Positions 1 to 8,130 are shown, counted from the first letter of the stretch. The stretch: 13,635 nucleotides of DNA from an uncultured Eubacteriales bacterium (GCA_934417455.1 CAKRWK010000007.1:1-13635); one strand, 5' to 3'. Notes: generated by a model from the sequence alone, not told the origin. Numbers and translations: made by a program.

Positions 1-1
1 T

Positions 2-295
2 GCGCTTTCGCCGTCACAGATTATGAGCATCATTCTTCTTGTGACCGGCGTGCTTCTTGTTCTGTACCGTAAAGGCGTGATTTTCCGCGGCCTTGCGGAA
101 AAGTGTGTGAAGTGGAAAGCGGCGGCAGACGCACTGCCGTGGCCGCCCGCCCCGAAGGCACCGTTCGGCACACAGGTTGCCATGGCGCCCGCGCCGACCG
201 ATACACTCCGCGAACTTCACAAACTTTTTGAGGACGGTATTCTGTCAAAAGAAGAGTACGAAAAGAAAAAAGACGACATTCTGAAACGCATGTAA
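2..295 (+). CDS. SHOCT-domain membrane-anchored small protein (5'-partial)
   Basis: The frame is open to the left edge of the window, so the ATG at 23 may be internal and the true start may lie upstream. The visible part begins with a hydrophobic run (about residues 1-15 from that ATG, MSIILLVTGVLLVLY) that looks like one membrane segment. A linker rich in alanine and proline follows. The last 30 residues match the SHOCT signature of short C-terminal domains: LRELHKLFEDGILSKEEYEKKK, a leucine-rich helix, a Gly-Ile turn and an acidic/lysine helix. SHOCT domains occur at the ends of many unrelated bacterial proteins and are thought to mediate oligomerisation, so they do not define a function. 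It ends in TAA directly at a strong terminator. The SHOCT call is firm; the role is unknown. Confidence 0.75.
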   Translation, partial: ALSPSQIMSIILLVTGVLLVLYRKGVIFRGLAEKCVKWKAAADALPWPPAPKAPFGTQVAMAPAPTDTLRELHKLFEDGILSKEEYEKKKDDILKRM

Positions 296-340
296 AAAAA
301 CATGGGCGCAGACCGATATCGGTCTGCGCCCATGTTTTTT
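295..340 (+). terminator. Perfect-palindrome intrinsic terminator after the SHOCT gene
   Basis: Arms CATGGGCGCAGACCGAT (301-317) and ATCGGTCTGCGCCCATG (318-334) are exact reverse complements with no spacer. They are flanked by six A (295-300) and six T (335-340), so all 46 bases are self-complementary. The first A is the last base of the TAA stop codon. The RNA would fold to a long GC-rich hairpin followed by a U run, which is a textbook intrinsic terminator and symmetric in both directions. Confidence 0.93.
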
Positions 341-396
341 GTTGCTTACTCGGGCAAATCCGAACGGGGCATAGGTTTTCCTTTTCCGCGTTCCTC

Positions 397-425
397 TTGA
401 AAACGCATGTCGGATATGTTATAAT
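397..425 (+). promoter_or_regulatory. Sigma-A-type promoter for the phosphatase-MATE unit
   Basis: TTGAAA (397-402), a 17-bp spacer, then TATAAT (420-425). The -10 is perfect consensus and the -35 has five of six matches. Transcription would start near 432, giving a leader of about 50 bases before the ATG at 483. It lies just after the upstream terminator, as expected for a new transcription unit. Confidence 0.85.
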
Positions 426-469
426 AGTCGGGACATACTAAAAACGAAAAGCGAATGGCATTTGTGCAA

Positions 470-476
470 GAGAGGA
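470..476 (+). promoter_or_regulatory. Ribosome binding site fixing the phosphatase start
   Basis: GAGAGGA, six bases before the ATG at 483. It decides against the in-frame TTG at 462, which lies upstream of this Shine-Dalgarno sequence and has none of its own. Confidence 0.75.
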
Positions 477-482
477 AATCAC

Positions 483-1187
483 ATGGAAAAAACTACGGAT
501 ACATCCGACCGGTCAGACGCGATACGCGTCCTTCTGATACGTCACGGGCAGAGCGAAGCCAACCTGCAACACCGATTTGCCGGGCAGTGCAATCCGGATC
601 TGACACCGCTCGGGCGCGCACAGGCCGAGGCCACGGCCGCATATCTGGCCGACGAACCTATGGCCGCCATATGGTCCTCCGATTTGCTGCGCGCGTTTCA
701 TACGGCAACGCCGCACGAGGCATATCATGCCGTGCATGTGGAGACAAGCGAAGCGCTGCGCGAGTTTTGCGCCGGCGATTGGGAAGGGAAAACACAAACC
801 GAACTTTCGACCCGGTATCCGGGACTGTACCCCGACCGTTGGTCGCGGGAATTCGGCACATTTTGCCCGCCCGGCGGTGAGCCCATTGTACATCTTGCCG
901 AACGTGTATACGACGAGATTCGGCGTATATGCGAACTTTACCCGGGAAAAACTGTTTGCATCGTTTCCCATGCCGGCGCCATTCGCGCCTTTTGGGGCAA
1001 AATTTCCGGGTTTTCTCCCGAGGACGTCGGTTGCCGGGTCAATTTTCCCACCAATGCTTCCGTCAGTACCTGCCTTTACCGAAACGGTGTGTTTTTTCCG
1101 CTGTCCTACTCGGAGGACAGTCATCTCAGGGAACTCGGAACACCCCTGCAAACAGTGTTTTTCGGCGAGGATAAAAGCCAAAAATAA
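483..1187 (+). CDS. Histidine phosphatase family protein (phosphoglycerate mutase-like)
   Basis: A 234-residue protein of the histidine phosphatase superfamily, branch 1. The signature RHG is at residues 20-22 (LLIRHGQSEAN), where His21 would be the phosphorylated nucleophile. The SSDLLRA motif at 65-71 supplies a phosphate-binding Arg70. The acid/base region REFCAGDWEG is at 93-102 with Glu94, and the second catalytic histidine is His163 in VSHAG. All the core residues are present, so it should be active. Members range from phosphoglycerate mutase to alpha-ribazole and broad-specificity phosphatases, and sequence alone does not fix the substrate. The SSDLLRA and WEG motifs resemble the CobC/PhoE-like phosphatases more than glycolytic mutases. 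It is the first gene of a unit with the MATE gene, 56 bases downstream. It probably acts in the cytoplasm, as no signal peptide is visible. Confidence 0.9.
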   Translation: MEKTTDTSDRSDAIRVLLIRHGQSEANLQHRFAGQCNPDLTPLGRAQAEATAAYLADEPMAAIWSSDLLRAFHTATPHEAYHAVHVETSEALREFCAGDWEGKTQTELSTRYPGLYPDRWSREFGTFCPPGGEPIVHLAERVYDEIRRICELYPGKTVCIVSHAGAIRAFWGKISGFSPEDVGCRVNFPTNASVSTCLYRNGVFFPLSYSEDSHLRELGTPLQTVFFGEDKSQK

Positions 1188-1231
1188 AAACAATTCTTTT
1201 CATTTTGCAAAAAACGAGAAACAATGAGCCA

Positions 1232-1237
1232 AAAGGA
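1232..1237 (+). promoter_or_regulatory. Ribosome binding site fixing the MATE start
   Basis: AAAGGA, six bases before the ATG at 1244. It excludes the longer reading from the TTG at 1205, which would add a charged stretch of 13 residues with no homology feel. Confidence 0.65.
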
Positions 1238-1243
1238 CAGACC

Positions 1244-2614
1244 ATGATACTTACGAAAGACCGAAATTTTTATAAAACACTGTTTATGCTCGCATGGCCG
1301 ATAGCCTTGCAGAATCTTGTGACATTTGCCGTCGGACTGGCGGATAATATCATGATCGGTGCTCTCGGAGACACGGCGGTTTCCGGCGTTTATATGAGCG
1401 GACAGATTCAGACACTTCTGCAGGTGTTTTCCGGCGGCATAGAAGGCGCCATCCTGATTTTGTCTGCACAGTACTGGGGGCGCGGCGATACGGACAGTAT
1501 CCGGAAAGTCGTCACCGTCGGGCTTTGGTTCTCGGTTGTGTTCGGTAGTGCACTGACGGTTGTCTGTTCGCTTTTTCCGGCCTCCGTTCTGTCTCTTTTT
1601 ACATCGGATCCCGATGTCATCGGGGCAGGGGCGGAGTACCTGTCCGTGCTTTGCCTTTCATTCCTGTTTTTCTGCGTGACGCAGGCGTTGATTGCCGCCA
1701 TGCGCAGCGTGGAAAGCACACGCATCGGTTTCTATGTCTCCCTCTGTTCTCTTGTCACCAATATCATGCTCAATTATCTTTTGATTTTCGGCCGGTTCGG
1801 ATGTCCCGCGCTCGGCATTCGCGGAGCCGCCATTGCGACGCTCAGCGCCCGCATTCTCGAAACCGCTGTGATTTCTGTGTATGTATTCTTTTTTGACCGG
1901 AAACTGAAATTCCGTCCGAAACACATTCTCTGTGTCGACCGCGGCCTTCTCGGAGATTTCATCCGATACGGTGCGCCGGTTATTGCCGGACAGCTTGTGT
2001 GGGCTGCCAATATGCTGACGGGCTCTGCCATTATCGGGCGGTTTGACAAAAGCGTTATGGCAGCCGTCAGCGTTGCCGGTACCATGCACAATATGTGTTA
2101 CGTCGTCATGAACGGTATGGCCGGTGCCGTCGGTATTATCACGGGCAAAACCGTGGGGGCGGGGAATACGGAAAAAATGAAAGAATATGCCGTGACGGTG
2201 CAGATTCTGTTTTTGATTCTCGGCGTTCTCACCTCCGGTGCCATCCTGCTTTTGCGGGGGCCGTTTCTCTCGCTGTACCGGATCAGTCCCGAGGCACTCC
2301 GGTATGCCGGGCAATTCATTCTGATTCTCTCCGTTACGGTCATCGGCACCTGCTACCAGTGCGCCAGTCTGTTCGGACTTGTCAAAAGCGGCGGCGATGT
2401 GTCCTTTGTCCTGAAAAACGACGCGATTTTCGTCTTTCTCGTCGTCCTTCCGTCGGCCTACCTTGTCATGCGTCTCGGCGGTGCGCCGTGGCTCGTATTT
2501 GCCTGTCTGAAGTCCGACCAGATCCTCAAATGTATTGTCGCGTTTTTCAAAATCCGCAAATACGATTGGATGAAAAATCTGACCAAAGATAAAAAGAAAC
2601 CGGAGAAAACCTGA
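1244..2614 (+). CDS. MATE family efflux transporter
   Basis: A 456-residue polytopic membrane protein, the usual length for the MATE (multidrug and toxic compound extrusion) family, which exports cationic or drug-like compounds in exchange for Na+ or H+. The N-terminus FYKTLFMLAWPIALQNLVTFAVGLADNIMIG is the characteristic first helix of the MatE domain. The GGIEGAILILSAQYWGRGD region follows it, typical of the first repeat. A second MatE half begins near residue 240 (GAPVIAGQLVWAANM), consistent with the 6+6 helix layout. There are about twelve hydrophobic segments, and the C-terminus is lysine-rich and cytoplasmic. It follows the histidine phosphatase by 56 bases with no convincing promoter between, so the two are probably co-transcribed. 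The substrate cannot be told from sequence. Confidence 0.93.
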   Translation: MILTKDRNFYKTLFMLAWPIALQNLVTFAVGLADNIMIGALGDTAVSGVYMSGQIQTLLQVFSGGIEGAILILSAQYWGRGDTDSIRKVVTVGLWFSVVFGSALTVVCSLFPASVLSLFTSDPDVIGAGAEYLSVLCLSFLFFCVTQALIAAMRSVESTRIGFYVSLCSLVTNIMLNYLLIFGRFGCPALGIRGAAIATLSARILETAVISVYVFFFDRKLKFRPKHILCVDRGLLGDFIRYGAPVIAGQLVWAANMLTGSAIIGRFDKSVMAAVSVAGTMHNMCYVVMNGMAGAVGIITGKTVGAGNTEKMKEYAVTVQILFLILGVLTSGAILLLRGPFLSLYRISPEALRYAGQFILILSVTVIGTCYQCASLFGLVKSGGDVSFVLKNDAIFVFLVVLPSAYLVMRLGGAPWLVFACLKSDQILKCIVAFFKIRKYDWMKNLTKDKKKPEKT

Positions 2615-2632
2615 TGTTTCTCCGGTTTCTTT
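2593..2632. terminator. Bidirectional terminator between MATE and addA
   Basis: A 16-bp stem, 2593-2608 pairing with 2617-2632 (core AAACCGGAGAAA with TTTCTCCGGTTT), and an 8-base loop that contains the MATE stop codon. The right arm ends in TTTCTTT. Read on the minus strand, the left arm ends in TTTCTTTTT, so the hairpin can terminate both the MATE unit and the convergent truB-addA operon. The U-tracts are interrupted by one C each. Confidence 0.8.
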
Positions 2633-2673
2633 GCATATTTATCTTTACAAAACATTCGTTTTTCTTCGTTTGC

Positions 2674-5600
2674 TCAGATTTCCACCGTATCGCCGAGAGG
2701 AAGGGAATATATCAGCGAGCGTGACGGGCGTTGTCCGAAAATCTTCTCGATGGCATCGGCGTAGTAAGAAAGTTGCAGGTGGTGTTTTTCCGAAAGAACG
2801 GCCTGCGCTTTTTTCTTGTCTGCAAGTTCCTCTTTCGTCAGACGGTCGGTTTTGTAATCCACCAGTGTCAGTGTGCCGTCGTCATGAACGATGATGCAGT
2901 CGATAACGCCCTGTACGAGAATGTCCGCACTGGCAAGCGCGCGTCGCCGTTCTTCCGACGCGGTGAATTTTTCCGCGGGAAGAAGCGCATGGAAACGGAA
3001 TTCGCGATACAGTTTTTTGGCCGTGCGCATGTCTTTTGCCAATGCCGAAAGACGGAATTTCTCTATTTCCGGAAGACGTACCAATTCGGCATCTTCCCGA
3101 GAAAGAAAATGCCGGTCGACCAGTGTCCGCAGTTGTGCTTCGGAACCGTCCGTTTCCAGTTGCCAAAGGTCGCAGAACTGCAGATATGCGTGCGTGGCAA
3201 TGCCGCGTGCGGCGCTCTTTTCCTCTATGCCCGTGTAAAAAGCGGGCAGGCGCACTTTCCGGTTTTCCGTCGGTCTGTCCGCGGCGTCCACGGACAGTGC
3301 GGGCGTCTCTTCTTCGGTGCCGTCGAGCACACTCGGGGACAAAAAGGACACCGACAGTTTTTCCGGTATCTTCGTCATTTCCGGTGCGGGATACACCGCG
3401 TCAAACCGACGGCGGAACTCTTTTACCAGTGTCGGGTCCGCCTCGCCGACCTCTGTCGGTACGGCGGTGCTCTCCTCGCTTTCCGCAACGGTTGGCGGCG
3501 CATAGGGCACGGCAGTGACGGTTACCGTCTGTTCCGCCGTCGTGCAGACAATATCCAGAAACGACGGCAGGCGACGAAGGAAATAGGCAGAGAGCGCGCG
3601 TCTGTCACGTGCCCGCTCTGCCATGTATTCTTCTGCCGATTTGACCGTGCCGGACAGTATCAATTGCTCTCTGGCGCGGGTCATGGCCACATACAGTATG
3701 CGCATTTCCTCGTCGAATCCGTCGCGGCGCAGGCTGTCCCTCACCGCTTCCATAACGGGGTTTTTGACAAACGTCAGACCGCTTTCGTCGCGCAGACAAA
3801 CGGCAAGACCGAAAGACGGAGCGTAAGCGACGGGCGCGTTGTCCGCACCGCTCATGCGCGCAGCACACCCCGAAACGAATACTACGGGAAATTCCAGGCC
3901 TTTCGATGCGTGCACGGACATCAGATGTACGGCGTTTTCGTTGCCGTCGGCGATGCGTCCCGTATCAAAGTCCGTCCGGTTTTCAATCAGACGGTTGATA
4001 TAATGAATGAAGCCATACAGACCGCGGCGCGAGGAACGTTCGAAACGGCGCGCATAGTCGTAAAGCAGGAGCAGATTTTCCCGCCCGCCGTTTGCGGCGG
4101 CCAACGCGAGAAGCCCGGTTTCCCGATACAGGCGAAAGAGAAGCCTGTCCACCGGCAGACCTTCCGCCACGGTGCGGTATTTTCCGAGTACAGTGAGAAA
4201 TTCTTTGGCGTGTCCGCCGTCCGGTGCATCACAGGCATATGTTTTCAGCGCGGAGAAGAGGGACCCGCGCGGCGCGGATTTTCGGATAGCGACCAACTCG
4301 TCCGGCGTGAATCCGAAAAGGGGAGAGCACATGACGCCGGCCAGATATATGTCGCGGGAGGGATTGTCAATGGCGTTCAGAAGACACAGCGCCAGAAGAA
4401 CTTCGGCATTGAGGAAAAATTCCCTGTCGTCGGAGATGTCGCAGGGGATACCCCGTGCGGCCAGTGCCTCGGCAAAAGCGGCGCGACGGCCGCGGAAGGA
4501 ACGGAGAAGAATCGCAATGTCTCCCGGGGTGACGGGGGTGCCGTCGTTTTTGGTTCCGGATGCGAGAATGCCTGCGATTCTGTCGGCCACGACGGCCGCG
4601 TCCGCTTGCGCGATTGTCGTGTAGTCCGCATCCGTATCCGCGGCGGACGAACGCTTTTCCACCAGAAGAACCTCCGTCTTCCGATACGGTGCGTCCTCCT
4701 TTTTCGCGCATATCAGACGGTCGGCGGGAATATACCCGATGCTGTCGCCGATAAGAGCAAACACGGCGTCAAACACTTCGTTGACGGTGTCGATAACAGC
4801 CCTGTCGCAACGGAAGTTCTGCGACATATAGATGGCCGCTTCCGCCGTTTCTTTTTCTTCTCCGAGCGGGGGAAAGGCGACTTTCATATCGGCAAACACC
4901 TGCGGGTCGGCACTTCGGAACCCATAGATGCTCTGTTTGATGTCGCCCACGAGAAATCGGTTGTCGGGGCGCGATATGGCACGGAAGATGGCATCCTGCA
5001 ACCGGTTGACGTCCTGATATTCGTCGATATAGACCGCGACGTACCGCGCCGCGAGCGATTCGGCCAGAGGAGTTTTCTTCCCGCCTTTTCGGAAACAAAG
5101 GTACGCGTACCGTTCAAGATCGGAATATTCACAGATGCCGATACGCCGCTTTTCCGCACGGTAGTTTTCGTCAAACCGGCGCAAAACGTAAACGATTGTG
5201 TTCAAAACACAGTGAATTTTTGGGAACAGCGCGGTCAGTTCGTTTTCCGTATAGGTAAAAAATACGGACGAAAAATCCTTTATGTCCTTTTTGTACGTCT
5301 CAAGAAGGTGCACGGCGTTTTCCTGTTCGTCCGATTTTTCTCTGACGACGGGAAGCCTGAAAAACGCGTGCTGTGCGAGACGGTTTGCCTTTTCCCCGTA
5401 GGTGTGAACGGACAAAAGGACGTCGAGAAAGGACATTTCGTCCGAGAGCAGGGCGATGTATTTTTCGCTTTTCTCCGCACCTTCCTCCGTGAGCGCGCGC
5501 ACGGCGATGCGGAACGCATCGCGAAACGCGGAAAACATTTCGTCCGCGCGCCCGAGAATATAGGCGACGGCGGGGGATTCACCGACGGGATTTACGTAGG

Positions 5601-6213
5601 CGTCGACAAGCGGCGCCAGTGCCTCCACCCCTTCCGGGAGCGATTCGGTCTTTTTGTACAGGTACAGGAGCGCCTCTCCGAGGGATTCGTCCGAGCGGTT
5701 TTTTGTCAGGCAGTCGGCAAGGGTGGCAAAGGCTTCCGGTGTGACATCGGGGGCAAAGTTTCCGTTATAAAATCCGGTGATGACGTTTTCCATGACGGAT
5801 GAGGCCACAAGGTCGGCTTCCGCCGCGTCGGGAATGCGGTAATCCGGCGGAAGACCGATGCTGTCGGTGTTCATGCGGAGCACCTCGTTACAGAAAGCGT
5901 CAATGGTGTAAATGGGGGCGCCGGGCAGTGTCAGAAATTCCTCCGCGAGCCGCGAGTCCTCCGGGTGCTCCGCCATGGCGGCTTTCAGCGCCGCGCCGAT
6001 GCGGTCGCGCAACTCTCCCGCCGCCGCATTGGTGAAGGTGACAATCAGAAGGTCGGACAGAGAGACGGGCGCGGTTCTGTCGAGCAGCATGCGTATGATT
6101 CTTTCCGTCAGTGTGGCGGTCTTTCCGGAACCGGCGCCCGCGGACACAAGCAGAGTTTTGTTCCGTGCGGTAATGGCGGCCAGTTGTTCTTTGGTCCACT
6201 GTCTCGTTCCCAT
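2674..6213 (-). CDS. addA: ATP-dependent helicase/nuclease subunit A (AddA)
   Basis: A 1179-residue UvrD-type helicase fused to a RecB-family nuclease, the expected size for AddA. In AddAB it unwinds and resects double-strand breaks so that RecA can load. Visible motifs in order: Q10; Walker A GAGSGKT (26-32); motif Ia VTFTNAAAGELRDRI; DEYQD (397-401, motif II); GDIKQSIYGFR (423-433, motif III); MSVHASKGLEF (from 765, motif V); YVAMTRAREQL (motif VI, Met844-Thr-Arg-Ala-Arg); and the nuclease triad GVID (Asp1105) with DYKTD (Asp1119, Lys1121). Both activities look intact. The start ATG at 6213 is supported by AAGGAAG at 6220-6226, six bases away. It lies 20 bases after the truB stop, so the two form one operon. 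The partner gene addB is not on either side, which is unusual because the pair is normally adjacent. Confidence 0.96.
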   Translation of the reverse strand: MGTRQWTKEQLAAITARNKTLLVSAGAGSGKTATLTERIIRMLLDRTAPVSLSDLLIVTFTNAAAGELRDRIGAALKAAMAEHPEDSRLAEEFLTLPGAPIYTIDAFCNEVLRMNTDSIGLPPDYRIPDAAEADLVASSVMENVITGFYNGNFAPDVTPEAFATLADCLTKNRSDESLGEALLYLYKKTESLPEGVEALAPLVDAYVNPVGESPAVAYILGRADEMFSAFRDAFRIAVRALTEEGAEKSEKYIALLSDEMSFLDVLLSVHTYGEKANRLAQHAFFRLPVVREKSDEQENAVHLLETYKKDIKDFSSVFFTYTENELTALFPKIHCVLNTIVYVLRRFDENYRAEKRRIGICEYSDLERYAYLCFRKGGKKTPLAESLAARYVAVYIDEYQDVNRLQDAIFRAISRPDNRFLVGDIKQSIYGFRSADPQVFADMKVAFPPLGEEKETAEAAIYMSQNFRCDRAVIDTVNEVFDAVFALIGDSIGYIPADRLICAKKEDAPYRKTEVLLVEKRSSAADTDADYTTIAQADAAVVADRIAGILASGTKNDGTPVTPGDIAILLRSFRGRRAAFAEALAARGIPCDISDDREFFLNAEVLLALCLLNAIDNPSRDIYLAGVMCSPLFGFTPDELVAIRKSAPRGSLFSALKTYACDAPDGGHAKEFLTVLGKYRTVAEGLPVDRLLFRLYRETGLLALAAANGGRENLLLLYDYARRFERSSRRGLYGFIHYINRLIENRTDFDTGRIADGNENAVHLMSVHASKGLEFPVVFVSGCAARMSGADNAPVAYAPSFGLAVCLRDESGLTFVKNPVMEAVRDSLRRDGFDEEMRILYVAMTRAREQLILSGTVKSAEEYMAERARDRRALSAYFLRRLPSFLDIVCTTAEQTVTVTAVPYAPPTVAESEESTAVPTEVGEADPTLVKEFRRRFDAVYPAPEMTKIPEKLSVSFLSPSVLDGTEEETPALSVDAADRPTENRKVRLPAFYTGIEEKSAARGIATHAYLQFCDLWQLETDGSEAQLRTLVDRHFLSREDAELVRLPEIEKFRLSALAKDMRTAKKLYREFRFHALLPAEKFTASEERRRALASADILVQGVIDCIIVHDDGTLTLVDYKTDRLTKEELADKKKAQAVLSEKHHLQLSYYADAIEKIFGQRPSRSLIYSLPLGDTVEI

Positions 6214-6219
6214 GAGAGG

Positions 6220-6226
6220 CTTCCTT
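6220..6226 (-). promoter_or_regulatory. Ribosome binding site of addA
   Basis: AAGGAAG on the minus strand, six bases before the addA ATG and within the 20-base gap after the truB stop. It supports independent but operon-linked initiation. Confidence 0.7.
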
Positions 6227-6233
6227 TCCGTTT

Positions 6234-7127
6234 TTATACGTCAAACTGTTTGATAGGCTTGATGGCGGGGCCATCGGCAAATTCCCGCACTTCGCCGAGC
6301 GCGAAAAAGCCTCTTTCGTCCGAGAGACGGACCCTTTCGCCCACATTGGCCGAAAGTCCGATTTTTCTCAGGTAGATTTCCGCGCCGCACCGGGCGAGCC
6401 GGGAAAAAAACGGCGCGAGGGTTATGTTTTTCAGGTCGGAAAACAACGCTTCCACAGGATAGAGCGCCTGTTCCCGCTCCTTTTCCGTCATGGCCTCCAA
6501 CTGCGCGAGCGTGTGCGCTTGTTGCAGGGTAAATCCGGCGGCTTCCGCACGGCAGAGCGCAGCCATGACGCCGCCGCATCCGAGGGCGCGGCCGATGTCG
6601 GCGCACAGTGTGCGGATATACGTGCCCTTGGAGCAGACAACATCCAGAAGGTAGTCGCTTTCCGACAGCCGTTCGACGCGGAGGGAAAAAACGGTTACCG
6701 GGCGGGGGGCACGTTCGACTTCGATGCCGGCGCGTGCCAGGTCGACGAGTTTCTTTCCGCCGACTTTCAGCGCGGAATACATGGGCGGGGTCTGCATGGT
6801 CGTGCCGAGAAAGCGGCGTGCCGCGGCATACACTTCTTCCTCCCCCGGGCGTTTGTCCGACGAGGTCAGAATACGTCCCGTGACGTCTTCCGTATCGGTG
6901 GTGAGTCCGAGCCTCAGCGTTGCTATGTAGTGCTTGTCTCCGCAAATCAGGTATTCGCCGGCCTTGACGGCGCGCCCGATAAGGACGGGAAGAACGCCGG
7001 TGGCCATGGGGTCCAGCGTGCCGGTGTGTCCGGCTTTGGCCGCGCCGAACAGCCGCCGTACGCGCAGAACGGCGCTTTGCGACGTCATCCCCGCTTCTTT
7101 GTTCAGAATGAAAAGTCCGCTTAGCAT
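6234..7127 (-). CDS. truB: tRNA pseudouridine(55) synthase TruB
   Basis: A 297-residue protein that converts U55 in the T-loop of tRNAs to pseudouridine. The family hallmark KAGHTGTLDPMATGVLP is present, with the catalytic aspartate at Asp39. The upstream LFILNKEAGMTS and the downstream HYIATLRLGLTTDTEDVTG stretch are typical of TruB. The second conserved block CSKGTYIRTLCADIG, which closes the active site, is also present. The C-terminal 55 residues (GERVRLSDERGFFALGEV) resemble the PUA-like tail. I chose the ATG at 7127 over an upstream TTG at 7145 because GAGGAG at 7133-7138 lies directly before it and overlaps the longer reading. In many Firmicutes truB sits with rbfA and ribF; here it instead heads an operon with addA. 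Confidence 0.96.
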   Translation of the reverse strand: MLSGLFILNKEAGMTSQSAVLRVRRLFGAAKAGHTGTLDPMATGVLPVLIGRAVKAGEYLICGDKHYIATLRLGLTTDTEDVTGRILTSSDKRPGEEEVYAAARRFLGTTMQTPPMYSALKVGGKKLVDLARAGIEVERAPRPVTVFSLRVERLSESDYLLDVVCSKGTYIRTLCADIGRALGCGGVMAALCRAEAAGFTLQQAHTLAQLEAMTEKEREQALYPVEALFSDLKNITLAPFFSRLARCGAEIYLRKIGLSANVGERVRLSDERGFFALGEVREFADGPAIKPIKQFDV

Positions 7128-7132
7128 GGTTT

Positions 7133-7138
7133 CTCCTC
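7133..7138 (-). promoter_or_regulatory. Ribosome binding site of truB
   Basis: GAGGAG on the minus strand, five bases before the ATG at 7127. It is nearly full complementarity to the 16S tail and fixes the start. Confidence 0.75.
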
Positions 7139-7159
7139 GGGACACAGATTTTTACATAC

Positions 7160-7188
7160 AGTATACCACTTTCCCGACAAAAAAGCAA
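7160..7188 (-). promoter_or_regulatory. Promoter for truB-addA
   Basis: On the minus strand, TTGCTT (7183-7188), a 17-bp spacer, then TATACT (7160-7165). Five of six -10 bases and four of six -35 bases match consensus. The start would be near 7153, about 25 bases before the truB ATG. It is divergent from the esterase promoter, with -35 elements about 26 bases apart. Confidence 0.65.
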
Positions 7189-7214
7189 CGCTTTTCGTTT
7201 TTTTGCGGGAAGTC

Positions 7215-7243
7215 TTGACAAACCGTCTTTCATGCGGTATCAT
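7215..7243 (+). promoter_or_regulatory. Promoter for the esterase gene
   Basis: TTGACA (7215-7220, perfect consensus), a 17-bp spacer, then TATCAT (7238-7243). The start would be near 7250, leaving a short leader that contains the GGAGG at 7267-7271. No clear operator is visible around it. Confidence 0.8.
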
Positions 7244-7276
7244 AGTTTCTGAAAATAATGTATTACGGAGGACAAT

Positions 7277-8059
7277 ATGGCTCTTCTTCACGTGAATTTC
7301 TTTTCCGACGTTCTCGGTCCCGCCGTCAGTGCGGACGTGATTCTGCCGGAACAGCGCCGCACGCTTATCGGTATGGAAACCTCGGCGGCGGATACGTTCC
7401 GCACGCTGTATCTTCTGCACGGCCTTTCGGACGACGAAACCATCTGGCAGCGGCGTACGTCCGTGGAACGGTATGTGGCCGGCCGGAACATGGCGGTGGT
7501 CATGCCGGACGGCGGACGGAGTTGGTATGCCGACGCCGTGCATGGTTCCGCCTATATGACGTTTGTTTCGGAGGAACTCCCGCATGTGATGCGTTCGTTT
7601 TTCCGCGGTATGACCGACCGCAGGGAAGACAACTTTATTGCGGGCTTGTCCATGGGCGGACACGGCGCCCTGAAAATCGGCCTTCTGCATCCGGAACGCT
7701 TCCGCGGTATCGGCTGCCTTTCCGGTGCGCTTGACCTGTACCGCCGTTCGCAACATCTCTGCGGCGCGGAGGTCTCGGAATGGTCGGCCATCTTCGGAGA
7801 CTATGAAACCATCCCCGGCTCCGTCAACGATATACGCGCACTGTCCGGTCGTGCAGCCGCCGCGGGCACCGTTCTTCCCTCCGTTTATATGTGGTGCGGA
7901 ACGGAGGACGGTCTTTTGCAGGATTCGAGAGACGCAAAAGCGTATCTTACCGAGGCGGGCTTTGACCTTTCTTATCACGAAAGTCCCGGTTCCCATTCCT
8001 GGGAATGTTGGGACGCACAGATACAGAACGTGCTGAACTATTTCGACACCCTGAAATAA
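7277..8059 (+). CDS. Alpha/beta-hydrolase, putative esterase family (tributyrin esterase/FrmB-like)
   Basis: A 260-residue serine hydrolase of the putative esterase family (PF00756 type, like EstA tributyrin esterase and S-formylglutathione hydrolase). The catalytic triad can be placed in the usual order: nucleophile Ser125 in GLSMGG, Asp211 in GTEDGLL, and His240 in SHSWECWD. The oxyanion-region motif LYLLHGLSDDET lies near residue 45, and MPDGGRSWYAD is typical of the family. No signal peptide is visible, so it is probably cytoplasmic and acts on small acyl esters, perhaps dietary or cell-derived. The start is fixed by GGAGG five bases before the ATG. It is a single-gene unit with its own promoter and downstream hairpins. 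The exact substrate is not predictable; deacetylation of xylan-type esters is also possible in this family. Confidence 0.9.
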   Translation: MALLHVNFFSDVLGPAVSADVILPEQRRTLIGMETSAADTFRTLYLLHGLSDDETIWQRRTSVERYVAGRNMAVVMPDGGRSWYADAVHGSAYMTFVSEELPHVMRSFFRGMTDRREDNFIAGLSMGGHGALKIGLLHPERFRGIGCLSGALDLYRRSQHLCGAEVSEWSAIFGDYETIPGSVNDIRALSGRAAAAGTVLPSVYMWCGTEDGLLQDSRDAKAYLTEAGFDLSYHESPGSHSWECWDAQIQNVLNYFDTLK

Positions 8060-8068
8060 AGATTTTAT

Positions 8069-8130
8069 GCGGCATCCTCACGGAAATATGCGTTAACATA
8101 TCGCAAAAAACCCGTCAGATGCCGCTTTTT
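8069..8130 (+). terminator. First hairpin after the esterase, followed by a T run
   Basis: GCGGCATC (8069-8076) pairs with GATGCCGC (8118-8125), and TTTTT (8126-8130) follows at once. Inside, ACGG (8080-8083) pairs with CCGT (8112-8115) and ATATG (8086-8090) with CATAT (8097-8101). The result is a long, interrupted stem rather than a compact terminator. It begins 10 bases after the stop codon and probably ends the esterase transcript, though the large inner part leaves some doubt. Confidence 0.55.

Noticed and set aside
462..482. TTG start for the histidine phosphatase
   Set aside because: The Shine-Dalgarno GAGAGGA lies after it, six bases before the ATG at 483.
2731..5802. A 1023-codon open frame on the + strand opposite addA
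   Set aside because: It lies entirely antisense to a gene with all AddA motifs, shows no domain or start signal of its own, and has skewed composition rich in Phe, Arg and Val. It is an effect of codon use in a GC-rich gene.
7121..7996. A 291-codon minus-strand frame across the esterase
   Set aside because: It is antisense to an esterase with a full catalytic triad and overlaps the truB start and promoter region; no motif was seen.
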